Source: Streptomyces sp. Ru72 (GTDB lineage Bacteria > Actinomycetota > Actinomycetes > Streptomycetales > Streptomycetaceae). From it: a DNA stretch of 34,523 nt. The DNA lies in contig NZ_PQSR01000085.1 in the NCBI RefSeq assembly GCF_002920635.1, positions 1 to 34,523 on the forward strand, given 5' to 3'. The notes beneath the pieces were generated by a model. It saw nothing but the letters and a program-made list of their open reading frames with translations. It ran no database searches and was not told the origin of the DNA. The position numbers and the translations under genes are program-made. Shown piece by piece: positions 24,549 to 32,040 of the stretch (the stretch's first letter is position 1; each line of letters begins with the position of its first letter).

Positions 24549-25492
24549 CGGCAACCGACGTACAGGCCACCGGAGTTCCACGGACGCGCCCTGCGGCCCC
24601 GAGTCGCCCGAAGCGCCCCCGGGAGGGCGCCGCCTGGGTGTTCCTGTCCCCGTGGGTGCTCGGCGCGACCGTGCTCACCCTGCTCCCGATGGCCGTCTCG
24701 CTCTACCTCTCCTTCACCGACTACGACCTGTTCAACCCGCCGCACTGGGTGGGCCTGCGCAACTACACGCAGATGTTCACCGAGGACCCGCGCTACTGGC
24801 GCTCGGTCCTCGCCACGCTGACGTACGTCGTCATCGCCGTCCCACTGCAACTCGGGCTCGCCCTCGGCGTGGCGCTCGCCCTGAAGTCCATGCGCCGCGC
24901 CAGGGGCTTCTACCGCTCGGCCTTCTACGCGCCGTCCCTGCTCGGTGCCTCCATGTCGATCGCCCTCGTCTGGCGGGCGATCTTCAACGACGGCGGTACG
25001 GTCGACCACCTCCTCGGCACCGGCGGCTGGGTCACCCGGCCGGGCTGGGCGCTGCTCGCGGTGGCGCTGCTGACGGTGTGGCAGTTCGGCGCGCCGATGG
25101 TCATCTTCCTCGCCGGACTCCAGCAGATCCCCGGCGAGCTGTACGAGGCCGCCGAGGTCGACGGGGCGGGCCGGTGGCGGCAGTTCCTGTCCATCACCGT
25201 GCCGATGCTGTCCCCGGTGATCTTCTTCAACCTGGTGCTCCAGACCATCCAGGCCTTCCAGGTCTTCACCCCCGCCTTCGCGGTCAGCGCGGGCAAGGGC
25301 GGGCCCGCCGACTCGACCCTGTTCTACACGCTCTACCTCTACGACCGCGGCTTCGTCGCCTCCCACATGGGCTATGCCTCCGCGATGGCATGGGTGCTGC
25401 TGCTGGCGATCGGCGCGGTCACCGCGGTGCTGTTCCGCACCTCGCGGTCGTGGGTCTTCTACGCCTCTGACACCGATGGGGGAGCCCGATGA
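24545..25492 (+). CDS. Sugar ABC transporter permease (MalF-like)
   Basis: 315 residues with six predicted membrane helices, starting after a 30-residue polar leader (WVFLSPWVLGATVLTLLPMA is helix 1). The EAA cytoplasmic loop is recognisable as YEAAEVDGAGRWRQFLSITVP, the contact for the ATPase. It forms the heteromeric channel with the next gene product. ATGA overlaps at both ends tie it to its neighbours. Confidence 0.93.
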   Translation: MTATDVQATGVPRTRPAAPSRPKRPREGAAWVFLSPWVLGATVLTLLPMAVSLYLSFTDYDLFNPPHWVGLRNYTQMFTEDPRYWRSVLATLTYVVIAVPLQLGLALGVALALKSMRRARGFYRSAFYAPSLLGASMSIALVWRAIFNDGGTVDHLLGTGGWVTRPGWALLAVALLTVWQFGAPMVIFLAGLQQIPGELYEAAEVDGAGRWRQFLSITVPMLSPVIFFNLVLQTIQAFQVFTPAFAVSAGKGGPADSTLFYTLYLYDRGFVASHMGYASAMAWVLLLAIGAVTAVLFRTSRSWVFYASDTDGGAR

Positions 25493-26358
25493 GTACGACT
25501 GCCTCCGCCTCCGCCCTGCGCAAGCCGGTCGCCTGGCGCCGGGTGGCCCTGCACGCCGGCTGCCTGGCCGCGCTGCTGGTGATGCTCTACCCGCTGGCGT
25601 GGCTGCTCGCGACCTCCCTGAAGCCCGCGAACGAGGTCATCGCCAGCCTCGACCTGCTGCCCAGCCACCTGGAGTGGTCCAACTACACGACGGCCCTGGA
25701 CGGCGTGAACGGCGTCTCCGTCTGGCGGCTGCTCGGCAACTCCCTGCTGATCGCGGGCGGCGCGGTCCTCGGCAACGTCATCTCCTGCTCCCTGGCCGCT
25801 TACGCCTTCGCCCGGCTGCGGTTCCGCTTCCGCGGGCCGCTGTTCGCCTTCATGATCGCCACGATCATGCTGCCGCACCACGCGGTGCTGATCCCGCAGT
25901 ACATCGTCTTCAACAAGCTCGGCATGGTGAACACGTACTGGCCGTTGATCCTGCCCAAGTTCCTGGCCACGGAGGCGTTCTTCGTCTTCCTCATCGTGCA
26001 GTTCATGCGGGGGCTGCCGCGCGAACTGGAGGAGGCGGCGCGGATCGACGGCTGCGGGCCGTTCCGCTCCTTCTTCCTGGTGATCCTGCCGCTGACCCGC
26101 CCCGCCCTGATCACCACGGCGATCTTCACCTTCATCTGGACGTGGAACGACTTCTTCACCCAGCTGATCTACCTGTTCTCGCCCGAGAAGTTCACGCTGA
26201 CGCTGGCCCTGAGGTCGTTCGTGGACGCCTCCAGCACCTCCGCGTTCGGCCCGATGTTCGCGATGTCGGTGATCGCGCTGCTGCCGATCGTGCTGTTCTT
26301 CCTCGCCTTCCAGCGGTTCCTCGTCGAGGGCATGGCGAGCTCGGGGCTCAAGGGATGA
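25489..26358 (+). CDS. Sugar ABC transporter permease (MalG-like)
   Basis: 289 residues with six membrane helices and the EAA loop LEEAARIDGCGPFRSFFLVIL. It is the second half of the channel. No ATP-binding subunit is encoded in the window; Streptomyces sugar importers commonly share the ATPase MsiK (established knowledge). It overlaps the preceding and following genes by four bases. Confidence 0.93.
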   Translation: MSTTASASALRKPVAWRRVALHAGCLAALLVMLYPLAWLLATSLKPANEVIASLDLLPSHLEWSNYTTALDGVNGVSVWRLLGNSLLIAGGAVLGNVISCSLAAYAFARLRFRFRGPLFAFMIATIMLPHHAVLIPQYIVFNKLGMVNTYWPLILPKFLATEAFFVFLIVQFMRGLPRELEEAARIDGCGPFRSFFLVILPLTRPALITTAIFTFIWTWNDFFTQLIYLFSPEKFTLTLALRSFVDASSTSAFGPMFAMSVIALLPIVLFFLAFQRFLVEGMASSGLKG

Positions 26359-26966
26359 GCGGGCGTACGGCCCGGGAGCCCGGGGAGGTCTTCGGCCCGC
26401 GGATGACGCTGTTCGCGGACGTCCTGAGCGTGGGCCTGGCGACGGCGGTCGCGGCCCTGCCGCTGCTCACCGCGCCCGCGGCCCTGTCGACGGCGTGCGC
26501 GGTGCTGCGCGGGGTGCCCGACGACCGGCCGGTCACGGCGGGACGGTACCTGCGGGTGCTGCGCGGGCGCCTGCGCGCCGGGGACCTGGCGGCCGGCGCG
26601 GTGGCCCTCGCGGGCGTACTGCTGCTGGCGGCGGACCTGGCCCTGGCGGGCGCGGGGCTGCCGGGGGCGCCGGCGTTCACGGCCGTGGCCGCGGCGATCG
26701 GCGCGTACGCCGCGGTGGTGGGCCTGAGGGCCTGTGCCCGCCCCGAGTCGCTGAGCCACTGGCCGAGGGCACTGCGCACGGCGGCGCGCACCGCCGCCCG
26801 GGACGCGGCAGGCAGCGCCCTGGTCCTGCTCGCCCTGGCGACGGCAGCGCTGTGCGCATGGATGCTGCTGCCCCTGGCGTTCCTGGCTCCCGGCCCGCTG
26901 GCGATGGCCGTGACAGCGGTGGAGGGGAGGGGCCGGGAGACGAAAGAGGCCGCCGGGCCGAACTGA
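26355..26966 (+). CDS. DUF624 (YesL-like) membrane protein
   Basis: 203 residues beginning MSGRTAREPGEVFGPRMTLF. The segment ADVLSVGLATAVAALPLLTAPAAL and the CAVLRGVPDDRPVTAGRYLRVLR loop match the DUF624/YesL layout. Four or five membrane helices are visible. DUF624 genes commonly accompany sugar ABC importers in Firmicutes and actinobacteria (family knowledge); the molecular role is unknown. It starts in an ATGA overlap with the MalG-like gene, so it is the fourth gene of the transport operon. A GGAG-like site in AAGGGATG serves as the ribosome site. Confidence 0.8.
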   Translation: MSGRTAREPGEVFGPRMTLFADVLSVGLATAVAALPLLTAPAALSTACAVLRGVPDDRPVTAGRYLRVLRGRLRAGDLAAGAVALAGVLLLAADLALAGAGLPGAPAFTAVAAAIGAYAAVVGLRACARPESLSHWPRALRTAARTAARDAAGSALVLLALATAALCAWMLLPLAFLAPGPLAMAVTAVEGRGRETKEAAGPN

Positions 26967-27109
26967 GGGCGGCTGCGGGTGCCGCGGCGGGCAGGGGCTT
27001 CGCGGGCCGGGACGGCGCTCGGGCGCCGGGGACGGTGCCGAGGAATGGCGCCGGTGAAGTCCTTGTTCTTCCTTGTGGAACCGATCGCCGTGAGGAGAGT
27101 GTGATCGGC

Positions 27110-27523
27110 ATGGAGACCATCGTGGACACCCGCGGTCTCCCTCGCACCTGGACGCTGGCCCACCGCCCCGAGGCCGCCGGGGAAGCGCGGAAGATGGCCG
27201 AACGGACCCTGGCCCGCTGGCAGGTGGCGCCGGAGATCGCCGATCCGGTGCTGCTGGTGGTGTCCGAACTCGTGACCAACGCCGTGGAGCACGCCCGGCC
27301 GCCGCTCACCCTCCGGCTGAGCCGGGAGTCCGCCACCGGCCGGGTGCGGGTGGAGGTCACCGACGGAGGGCCCGCCGCCACGGAAGGGGAGTGGGCGGCC
27401 AGTTGCGGCGACGATGAGCACGGACGCGGCCTGGACATCGTCGACCGGGTTGCCGCCGCGCACGGCGACCGTCTGGAGACGGGCCGCGCCATCCACTGGG
27501 CCGACCTGACCACCGCGGCCTGA
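27110..27523 (+). CDS. RsbW-like ATP-binding protein (second copy in window)
   Basis: 137 residues from ATG 27110, with GAGGAGAG about ten bases upstream; the in-frame GTG 27101 is too close to that site. It is a stand-alone GHKL ATPase: N box LLVVSELVTNAVEHARPPL, G1 box EVTDGGPAAT and lid EHGRGLDIVDRVAAAHG. It shares the fold, but little detailed identity, with the protein at 3520. It is probably a regulatory kinase for an unlinked STAS or sigma partner. It is convergent with the M50 protease gene, with only 19 bp between them. Confidence 0.82.
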   Translation: METIVDTRGLPRTWTLAHRPEAAGEARKMAERTLARWQVAPEIADPVLLVVSELVTNAVEHARPPLTLRLSRESATGRVRVEVTDGGPAATEGEWAASCGDDEHGRGLDIVDRVAAAHGDRLETGRAIHWADLTTAA

Positions 27524-27542
27524 CCCCGGTCGCTCGGACGGC

Positions 27543-28682
27543 TCAGACCTCACGGCGGGGGGCGCCGGTCAGCCAGGTCACGACACGGCTGATGTCGGCG
27601 AGCGTGACGATGCCGACCAGGCGCCCGTCGTCGAGCACGAGTGCCCTGCGCTCCCGGCTCTCCTGCAGGCGGGGCAGCAGATCCACCACCATGTCGCCGG
27701 GTGCGGCCGTCTCGATGTCCGGGAGCGGGCGCATCACCTCGCCGATCGTGGTGGTCGGCCGGGCGTGCGGCGGGACGTCGCGGACGGCACCGGCGGTGAC
27801 CAGCCCGGCTACCCCGCCGTCGGGCGCCAGGACCGGGAAGGCGGAGTGACGGAACCGGTCGAAGGGCGTGTCCGCGAGGAACTGGCCGATGGTCGTCTCG
27901 GTGGGCACGGTGACCGGGTCCCAGGTCATCACCCGGCTCACCGGGACGCCGCGCAGGGCGCTGCGCAGCTCCGCCTGGCGGGCCTCCGCGGTCGCCGTGC
28001 TGATCAGGAACCAGCCGATCAACGCCGACCACAGCCCCGACAGGTTGCCCGCGAAGAGCACCGCCGCGAACCCGCCGCCCACCAGCAGCCAGCCCAGTGC
28101 GCGGCCCGCGGCCGAGGCGCCCCGGGTCGCCCGCACCCGGTCACCGGTGCGGTGCCACAGGAACGACCGCAGCAGCCGACCGCCGTCCAGCGGGGCGGCC
28201 GGCAGGGAGTTGAACACGGCCAGCACGATGTTGATGGCGGCGAGCCAGGCGACTGCCTCCACCACGAGGCCCGAGACGTGCAGCGCGTCGAGCCCCACGG
28301 TCAGGCCGATGCACACCCCGCCCGCGACCAGACTGGTCAGCGGCCCCACCACGGCGATGCGCAGCTCCACCCCGGGCGTGGGCGCCTCGGTGCGCAGCCG
28401 GGCGGCGCCGCCCAGCATCCACAGTGTGATGCCGTCGACCTGGACGCCGTTGCGGCGTGCGACGACCGCATGGGCGAGTTCGTGTGCGAGCAACGACGCC
28501 AGGAACACCAGCGAGGTGAGCAACGCCGCCACCCAGTAGGCCCAGGCCGGGTGGCCGGGGTGGGCCGCGGGAAGCCGCCCGCGGGCCAGGACGACGGCGA
28601 CCAGCACGATGATGACCAGCACACTCCAGTGCAGGCCGACGCGCACGCCTGCGATGCGCCCGAGAGACAGTGTCTCCTTCAC
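27543..28682 (-). CDS. Site-2 protease family (M50) metalloprotease with two CBS domains
   Basis: 379 residues from the GTG at 28682 (VKETLSLGRIAGVRVGLHWS), with GGGG seven bases upstream. The intramembrane zinc site is LLAHELAHAVV (HELAH 67-71) plus the distal LPAAPLDGG (Asp166). Six membrane helices surround it. A CBS pair follows at about 250-305 (VSRVMTWDPVTVPTE) and 315-372 (IGEVMRPLPDIETA), which usually bind adenine nucleotides. Such S2P proteins cleave membrane-bound regulators, as in regulated sigma-factor release (family knowledge). The partner is unknown. It is divergent from the P-loop kinase gene. Confidence 0.92.
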   Translation of the reverse strand: MKETLSLGRIAGVRVGLHWSVLVIIVLVAVVLARGRLPAAHPGHPAWAYWVAALLTSLVFLASLLAHELAHAVVARRNGVQVDGITLWMLGGAARLRTEAPTPGVELRIAVVGPLTSLVAGGVCIGLTVGLDALHVSGLVVEAVAWLAAINIVLAVFNSLPAAPLDGGRLLRSFLWHRTGDRVRATRGASAAGRALGWLLVGGGFAAVLFAGNLSGLWSALIGWFLISTATAEARQAELRSALRGVPVSRVMTWDPVTVPTETTIGQFLADTPFDRFRHSAFPVLAPDGGVAGLVTAGAVRDVPPHARPTTTIGEVMRPLPDIETAAPGDMVVDLLPRLQESRERRALVLDDGRLVGIVTLADISRVVTWLTGAPRREV

Positions 28683-28898
28683 CGAACGCCCCGCCTTCCC
28701 GGCGCCCGGCCCGTCGGCCGCGATCCCGCCCAGGGCGGCCGCCGGGCGCGCGCCGCTCTCGTCACGACGCTCTCCGGCGGAGAGGACTCCTCCGCACTCT
28801 CCATCGTCCGCCCGATCCACGGGAACGCCGAGCCGCCCGGGGTTTCGCCCGTCCGGGGGCCTCGTGTCATCGTGGCCCCTATGGGGACAGGACTGGAC

Positions 28899-29339
28899 AT
28901 GGCCGTGCTCGTCGGGCTGCAGGCGTCGGGGAAGTCCACCTTCTACACGCAGCAGCTGTCCGGTCGGTACGTGCTGGTCAGCAAGGACCTGTTCCCCCGC
29001 CGCGCCCGCAACAAGCAGCAGCGGCAGATGCGGCAGGTCCAGGAGGCCCTCGCGGCGGGGCGGCCGGTGGCGGTGGACAACACCAACCCCTCACCGCAGG
29101 AGTGGGGCCCGCTGGTGGAAGCGGGCCACGCCCACGGCGCGACGGTCACGGCGTACTGGTTCCCGCCCGACCTCACGGGCTCGCTCCGCCGCAACGCCAC
29201 TCGCGAGGACCGCGCGCGCGTCCCGGATGTCGGCGTGTTCGCGACCCTGAAGCGGCTGCGCAGGCCGTCCCCGGCGGACGGGTTCGACGCGGTCCGGGAG
29301 GTGCGCTTCGACGGGCGCGGCGGCTTCGAGGTCCGGTGA
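28899..29339 (+). CDS. P-loop kinase-like ATP-binding protein
   Basis: 146 residues from ATG 28899, which has AGGA six bases upstream; ATG 28881 is an in-frame alternative. Walker A is LVGLQASGKSTFY. A conserved acidic stretch follows in VAVDNTNPSPQEWG, then the basic lid region LRRNATREDRARVPDVG. The layout is that of the T4 polynucleotide kinase-like/AAA_33 group, which phosphorylates nucleic acid 5' ends or small molecules (family knowledge). The substrate is unknown. It stands alone, divergent from the M50 protease gene. Confidence 0.8.
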   Translation: MAVLVGLQASGKSTFYTQQLSGRYVLVSKDLFPRRARNKQQRQMRQVQEALAAGRPVAVDNTNPSPQEWGPLVEAGHAHGATVTAYWFPPDLTGSLRRNATREDRARVPDVGVFATLKRLRRPSPADGFDAVREVRFDGRGGFEVR

Positions 29340-29437
29340 CCGGCTTTCCGGACGCTTCTCCGCTGCCAGGTCGGTGCTGCGGTCGGCCTGGTCCGTCCCG
29401 GCGGGCTTGGCCGAAGCAGCGCCGGGGCCGCGGCCGG

Positions 29438-29927
29438 TCACTCGTACACCGCGCCCGGCCGGGGCCTGGCCGGGGCGAGGAGCCGGGTGACGGTGACGAA
29501 GGTGCAGCCGCGGGCCTTGAGGGCGGAGATGATGGCGGGGATCGCGGCGACCGTGCCGTTGTAGCCGCGGTCGGTGGGGTCAACCAGGTCGTCCAGCAGG
29601 ATGATCCCCCCGGGACCCGTCTCGGCCAGGATCCGGCTGCTGATCAGGCCCGAGTCGGTGGTCTCGTAGTCGGAGGCACTGGCGCTTCACAGGACCTGCC
29701 CCATGCCGAGCCGCCGGCCGATCGCCGTGACGGTCGCGTTCGTCCGACCCTCCGGCGGGCGCAGCAGGACCGGCCTGTGACCGATGACCTTCGCCACCGC
29801 GTCGCGGCCCTGGGTGATCTCGGCCGAACGCCAGCGCTGCCGCGGTCAGCAGGGTGGTGACCCGTCCGGCTGACGCACGTATCCGGTCCCGGAAACCTCG
29901 GTGAGGGATACGAGGCATATGGGCCAT
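29438..29927 (-). pseudogene. Broken NodB-type polysaccharide deacetylase
   Basis: The intact part of the C-terminus reads GPGGIILLDDLVD, then PAIISALKARGCTFVTVTR and LLAPARPRPGAVYE, closely parallel to the intact deacetylase at 20963-21742. Two lesions are visible. The codon for the Trp expected after GQVL is TGA (29687-29689). The region encoding NodB motifs 1 and 2 is gone: the signal-like N-terminus (VTTLLTAAALAF) runs into SAEITQGRDAVAKVIGHRP with a frame change. Motif 5 is LLDD rather than LLHD. The gene is a non-functional paralogue. Confidence 0.8.
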
Positions 29928-30074
29928 TTCAGTCAGGCCGCGGGGCGCGGGCGCCTGGAGCGGGGCGTCACGGATTCGACAGGTGATCCGCTCGTGACAT
30001 CGCCATCGTCGACCGCGAACAGCGGTCGAGCACGGGTGTGCGAGTGCTCGGCGTACCCGCAGTGCGTCACCGGC

Positions 30075-30103
30075 TTGACAGGTGATTCATCGCCGTGTGA
30101 ATC
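30075..30103 (+). promoter_or_regulatory. Possible promoter and operator for the 64-aa gene
   Basis: TTGACA (30075-30080) lies 17 bp before TGAATC (30098-30103). The -35 is perfect but the -10 is poor. GATTCA/TGAATC (30084-30089 with 30098-30103) forms an inverted repeat overlapping it. The surrounding 24 nt are duplicated imperfectly at 29976-29998. Confidence 0.35.
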
Positions 30104-30159
30104 TGGCGTCCACAGGGGCGGGAAGACTCGCTCCGCCACCGACCGAGCGGAGGTCGACC

Positions 30160-30354
30160 ATGGAAAGTCGGAGCACCGTGGACAGTGCCGCTGTAGCGCG
30201 TCACGAGCGGTTCGGTAAGTTGCCCGAGCGTGTTCGGTTCGAGGACATGGTCGAGGAAAAGCAGGCGACGCCGAACGACCCGGCGAGGGACGCCTACGAC
30301 CCCGAAGGGTCGTGGATGTCCTTCTCCTGTCTGGCGGCCGACCTGGGCCTCTGA
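30160..30354 (+). CDS. Small acidic protein of unknown function
   Basis: 64 residues. The start is well supported by GCGGAGG six bases before ATG 30160. Sequence features: FGKLPERVRFEDMVEEKQAT, then NDPARDAYDPEGSWMSF and a short end CLAADLGL. There is no signal peptide, membrane segment or motif I recognise. The composition and conserved-looking core suggest a real small cytosolic gene. It sits alone among pseudogenes, and its 3' end abuts a truncated acetyltransferase fragment on the other strand. Confidence 0.55.
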   Translation: MESRSTVDSAAVARHERFGKLPERVRFEDMVEEKQATPNDPARDAYDPEGSWMSFSCLAADLGL

Positions 30355-30502
30355 GGCATCCATCGGGGAACGGCTTGCGCACCATGAGCACGTTCACCGG
30401 GTCCTCGGTCTCGACCGTGAACCCGTGCCGCGCGTACAGCCGTCGTGCCGGGTCGTCCATGGGCTCGACAAAGCCGGTCGAGATGGTGCCCTGCTTCGGG
30501 GA
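30355..30502 (-). pseudogene. C-terminal fragment of a GNAT acetyltransferase
   Basis: Read leftwards, GTISTGFVEPMDDPARRLYA continues as RHGFTVETEDPVNVLMVRKPFP. The pattern A-R-x-L-Y-x-R-H-G-F is the closing helix-strand of GNAT enzymes. There is no upstream domain: homology stops near 30502. Downstream, the frame runs on without the expected stop into the small gene's 3' end. It is a remnant of about 45 codons. Confidence 0.45.
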
Positions 30503-30523
30503 AGGGGCGGTTCTGAAGCTGCC

Positions 30524-31234
30524 TCAGAAGGCGTGGAACTCCTCGAAGGGCGGCTCGAACGAGGGATCAGGCAAGCGATAGGCCTTGCAGCGACTCCTGG
30601 GTTCTTCGGCGCCGGGAGCCGCGTCGTCCGTCGTCACGCTGTCGCTGGGGAATGCCTCGGGAATCGCCGTCCACCCCAGGTTCTGCTCGTAGTAATGCAC
30701 GGCAGTGCGCACTGACGGAGCCCAGTAGTCGTCGATGACGATCAGCCCGCCAGGTCGGACGATCTTTCGCAGGAAGTAGAGATCGACAAAGACTTCATGG
30801 AACCGGTGACTGCCGTCCACGAACGCGGCATCGGCGCTGAAGCTCTCGCTGAGGAGGTGCGGGAGCGCGATCGATGACGGGGTGCGCAGGAGGGACGCGA
30901 CGGAATCCAGCCCCGCAGAGCGCAGCAGATCCAACCCGACGTTGCACCAGTCACGTTCTTGGAACGGGTCGATGATCACATGCCGCGGGTGCGGCGGATC
31001 GACAGTGATCAGCGCCTCGCCGATCGCGAGTGCGGAACTCGCATAGGCGAGACCGACCTCGACCACCGTCTGTACGCCCTCGGAGATCAACAGGTCCCGC
31101 AGCTGGTCGCAATCGCGTTCCGGCACGGTGACCGTCTCGAAGTCCGCCTGGCGGTCCCGCGTCCAGAAAGGCCCCTCCTGCGCGAGCCGACGGCGGACCT
31201 CACGCACCCGCGTCCTGCGCTCATCCATCTTCAT
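30524..31234 (-). CDS. Class I SAM methyltransferase (Methyltransf_24/CmcI-like)
   Basis: 236 residues from ATG 31234 (MKMDERRTRVREVRR), with GGGAGGG five bases upstream. The SAM fold is recognisable: VQTVVEVGLAYASSALAIGE (motif I), HVIIDPFQ (motif II acid), DAAFVDGSHRFHEVFVDLYF (the D-G-S-H metal/substrate motif of this family), and PGGLIVIDDYWAPSV. Members methylate small molecules or sugars in natural-product pathways (family knowledge). There is no partner gene next to it. It overlaps by 14 bp a truncated DUF6461-like frame at its start, so it was probably brought next to that fragment by a rearrangement. It is less GC-biased than its neighbours by eye. Confidence 0.75.
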   Translation of the reverse strand: MKMDERRTRVREVRRRLAQEGPFWTRDRQADFETVTVPERDCDQLRDLLISEGVQTVVEVGLAYASSALAIGEALITVDPPHPRHVIIDPFQERDWCNVGLDLLRSAGLDSVASLLRTPSSIALPHLLSESFSADAAFVDGSHRFHEVFVDLYFLRKIVRPGGLIVIDDYWAPSVRTAVHYYEQNLGWTAIPEAFPSDSVTTDDAAPGAEEPRSRCKAYRLPDPSFEPPFEEFHAF

Positions 31235-31379
31235 CGTGCCCTCCCTGCGGCTCTGCACCGATGCGGTCGAGGTACCCGCGCGGCGACAGCCCCCGAACCA
31301 GCGTCAGGGTGTAGCCCTCGAGCAGGAAGCCGTCATGGAAGTCCCGGAGCCGCGAACGAGCGGACCGTTCGGCGTTCAT
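31221..31379 (-). pseudogene. Truncated DUF6461-like N-terminal fragment
   Basis: A 52-codon frame starting at ATG 31379 reads MNAERSARSRLRDFHDGF, then LLEGYTLTLVRGLSPRGYLD and RIGAEPQG. The phrase TLVRGLSP...L..IGAEP matches the opening of DUF6461-type proteins, which normally continue for over 150 residues (recognised from memory). The frame instead ends in GGHDEDG and stop, overlapping the methyltransferase start. It is probably a broken gene, but it could also work as a translated leader for the methyltransferase. Confidence 0.45.
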
Positions 31380-31520
31380 GGGCGGTCATGCTGCCAGGCG
31401 CCGATGACAGACGGCGTCGTTCGAGGTGGTGGCGGACCGGCTTGCGTCCAGATCCTGCGGGATGGCGTGAGGGCCTGGCGGCGACGGCGTGTACGGAACG
31501 GGAAAGCCCTTCCTGTCACC

Positions 31521-31560
31521 CGTAGATCACAACACGGACACAGCGTGACTCGAAGATCAC
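31521..31560 (+). promoter_or_regulatory. Duplicated AGATCAC element upstream of the lipoprotein gene
   Basis: CGTAGATCAC (31521-31530) and CGAAGATCAC (31551-31560) are direct repeats exactly 30 bp, or three helical turns, apart. The second also forms GTGA-N8-TCAC (31545-31560). They lie 57-96 bp before the start codon. They may be a regulator site; the binding protein is not identified. Confidence 0.4.
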
Positions 31561-31616
31561 TCAAAGTGCGTGTTCGGGTGCATGATTCGGCCACCCCTCG
31601 GCCATCAAGGAGACCC

Positions 31617-31892
31617 ATGCGCCGCACCACCATCTCCCTGCTCGCCGCAGCCGTGCTCATGCTGGCCGGATGCTCCCCCTTCGGCTCGGGCAGCGGCACA
31701 CCCTCGGCCCCGAGCCCTTCCGCGTCAGCGGGAGCGGCCGCCGACGCTGAGCAGATCGCCACGTGCACCAAGGCGATCGTCGCCGCGAAGAACGACACCG
31801 CGGACAACGGCCTGCCCGAGTGCGCGAAACTGTCGCCCGACGACTACCTCAAGGCGATCGAGGACGCGAAGAAACAAGGAGGCGACCGGTGA
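31617..31892 (+). CDS. Small secreted lipoprotein of unknown function
   Basis: 91 residues. AAGGAGA precedes ATG 31617. The signal peptide MRRTTISLLAAAVLMLAGC ends in a perfect lipobox (LAGC, Cys19). A Ser/Pro/Ala-rich tether follows, then a small helical domain with two Cys (ATCTKAIVAAKNDTADNG and LPECAKLSPDDYLKAIE), probably disulfide-bonded. Short proteins of this design are widespread in Streptomyces, but I know of no assigned role. It is transcribed alone, with AGATCAC repeats upstream. Confidence 0.75.
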   Translation: MRRTTISLLAAAVLMLAGCSPFGSGSGTPSAPSPSASAGAAADAEQIATCTKAIVAAKNDTADNGLPECAKLSPDDYLKAIEDAKKQGGDR

Positions 31893-31999
31893 CGGCTCGG
31901 CGCCCGCCGCCGCCCGGGAGCGGGACAGGAGCGGCCCCCCCCGGGATTCCGGCGGAGGCACCCCGCCGCCCGGCCCCGGCCCTCCGCAGCCCCGTGGAC

Positions 32000-32018
32000 G
32001 CGGACAGTATCTGTCCGC
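32000..32018. promoter_or_regulatory. 19-bp inverted repeat, operator-like
   Basis: GCGGACAG-TAT-CTGTCCGC has perfect 8-bp arms. It lies 22 bp before the HTH_42 start codon and upstream of a possible TAGCGT -10 (32028-32033). That -10 is 7 bp before the ATG, which suggests leaderless translation; no ribosome site is seen. Confidence 0.55.
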
Positions 32019-32040
32019 AAGCCCCGCTAGCGTCCTGCAC

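Noticed and set aside
26967..27109. Regulatory RNA or riboswitch before the second RsbW-like gene
   Set aside because: Only small GC hairpins such as GGCGC-TCG-GGCGCC; no conserved riboswitch core is recognisable.
29976..30086. Two imperfect 24-nt repeats as a CRISPR-like array
   Set aside because: Only two imperfect copies about 90 bp apart, and no cas genes.
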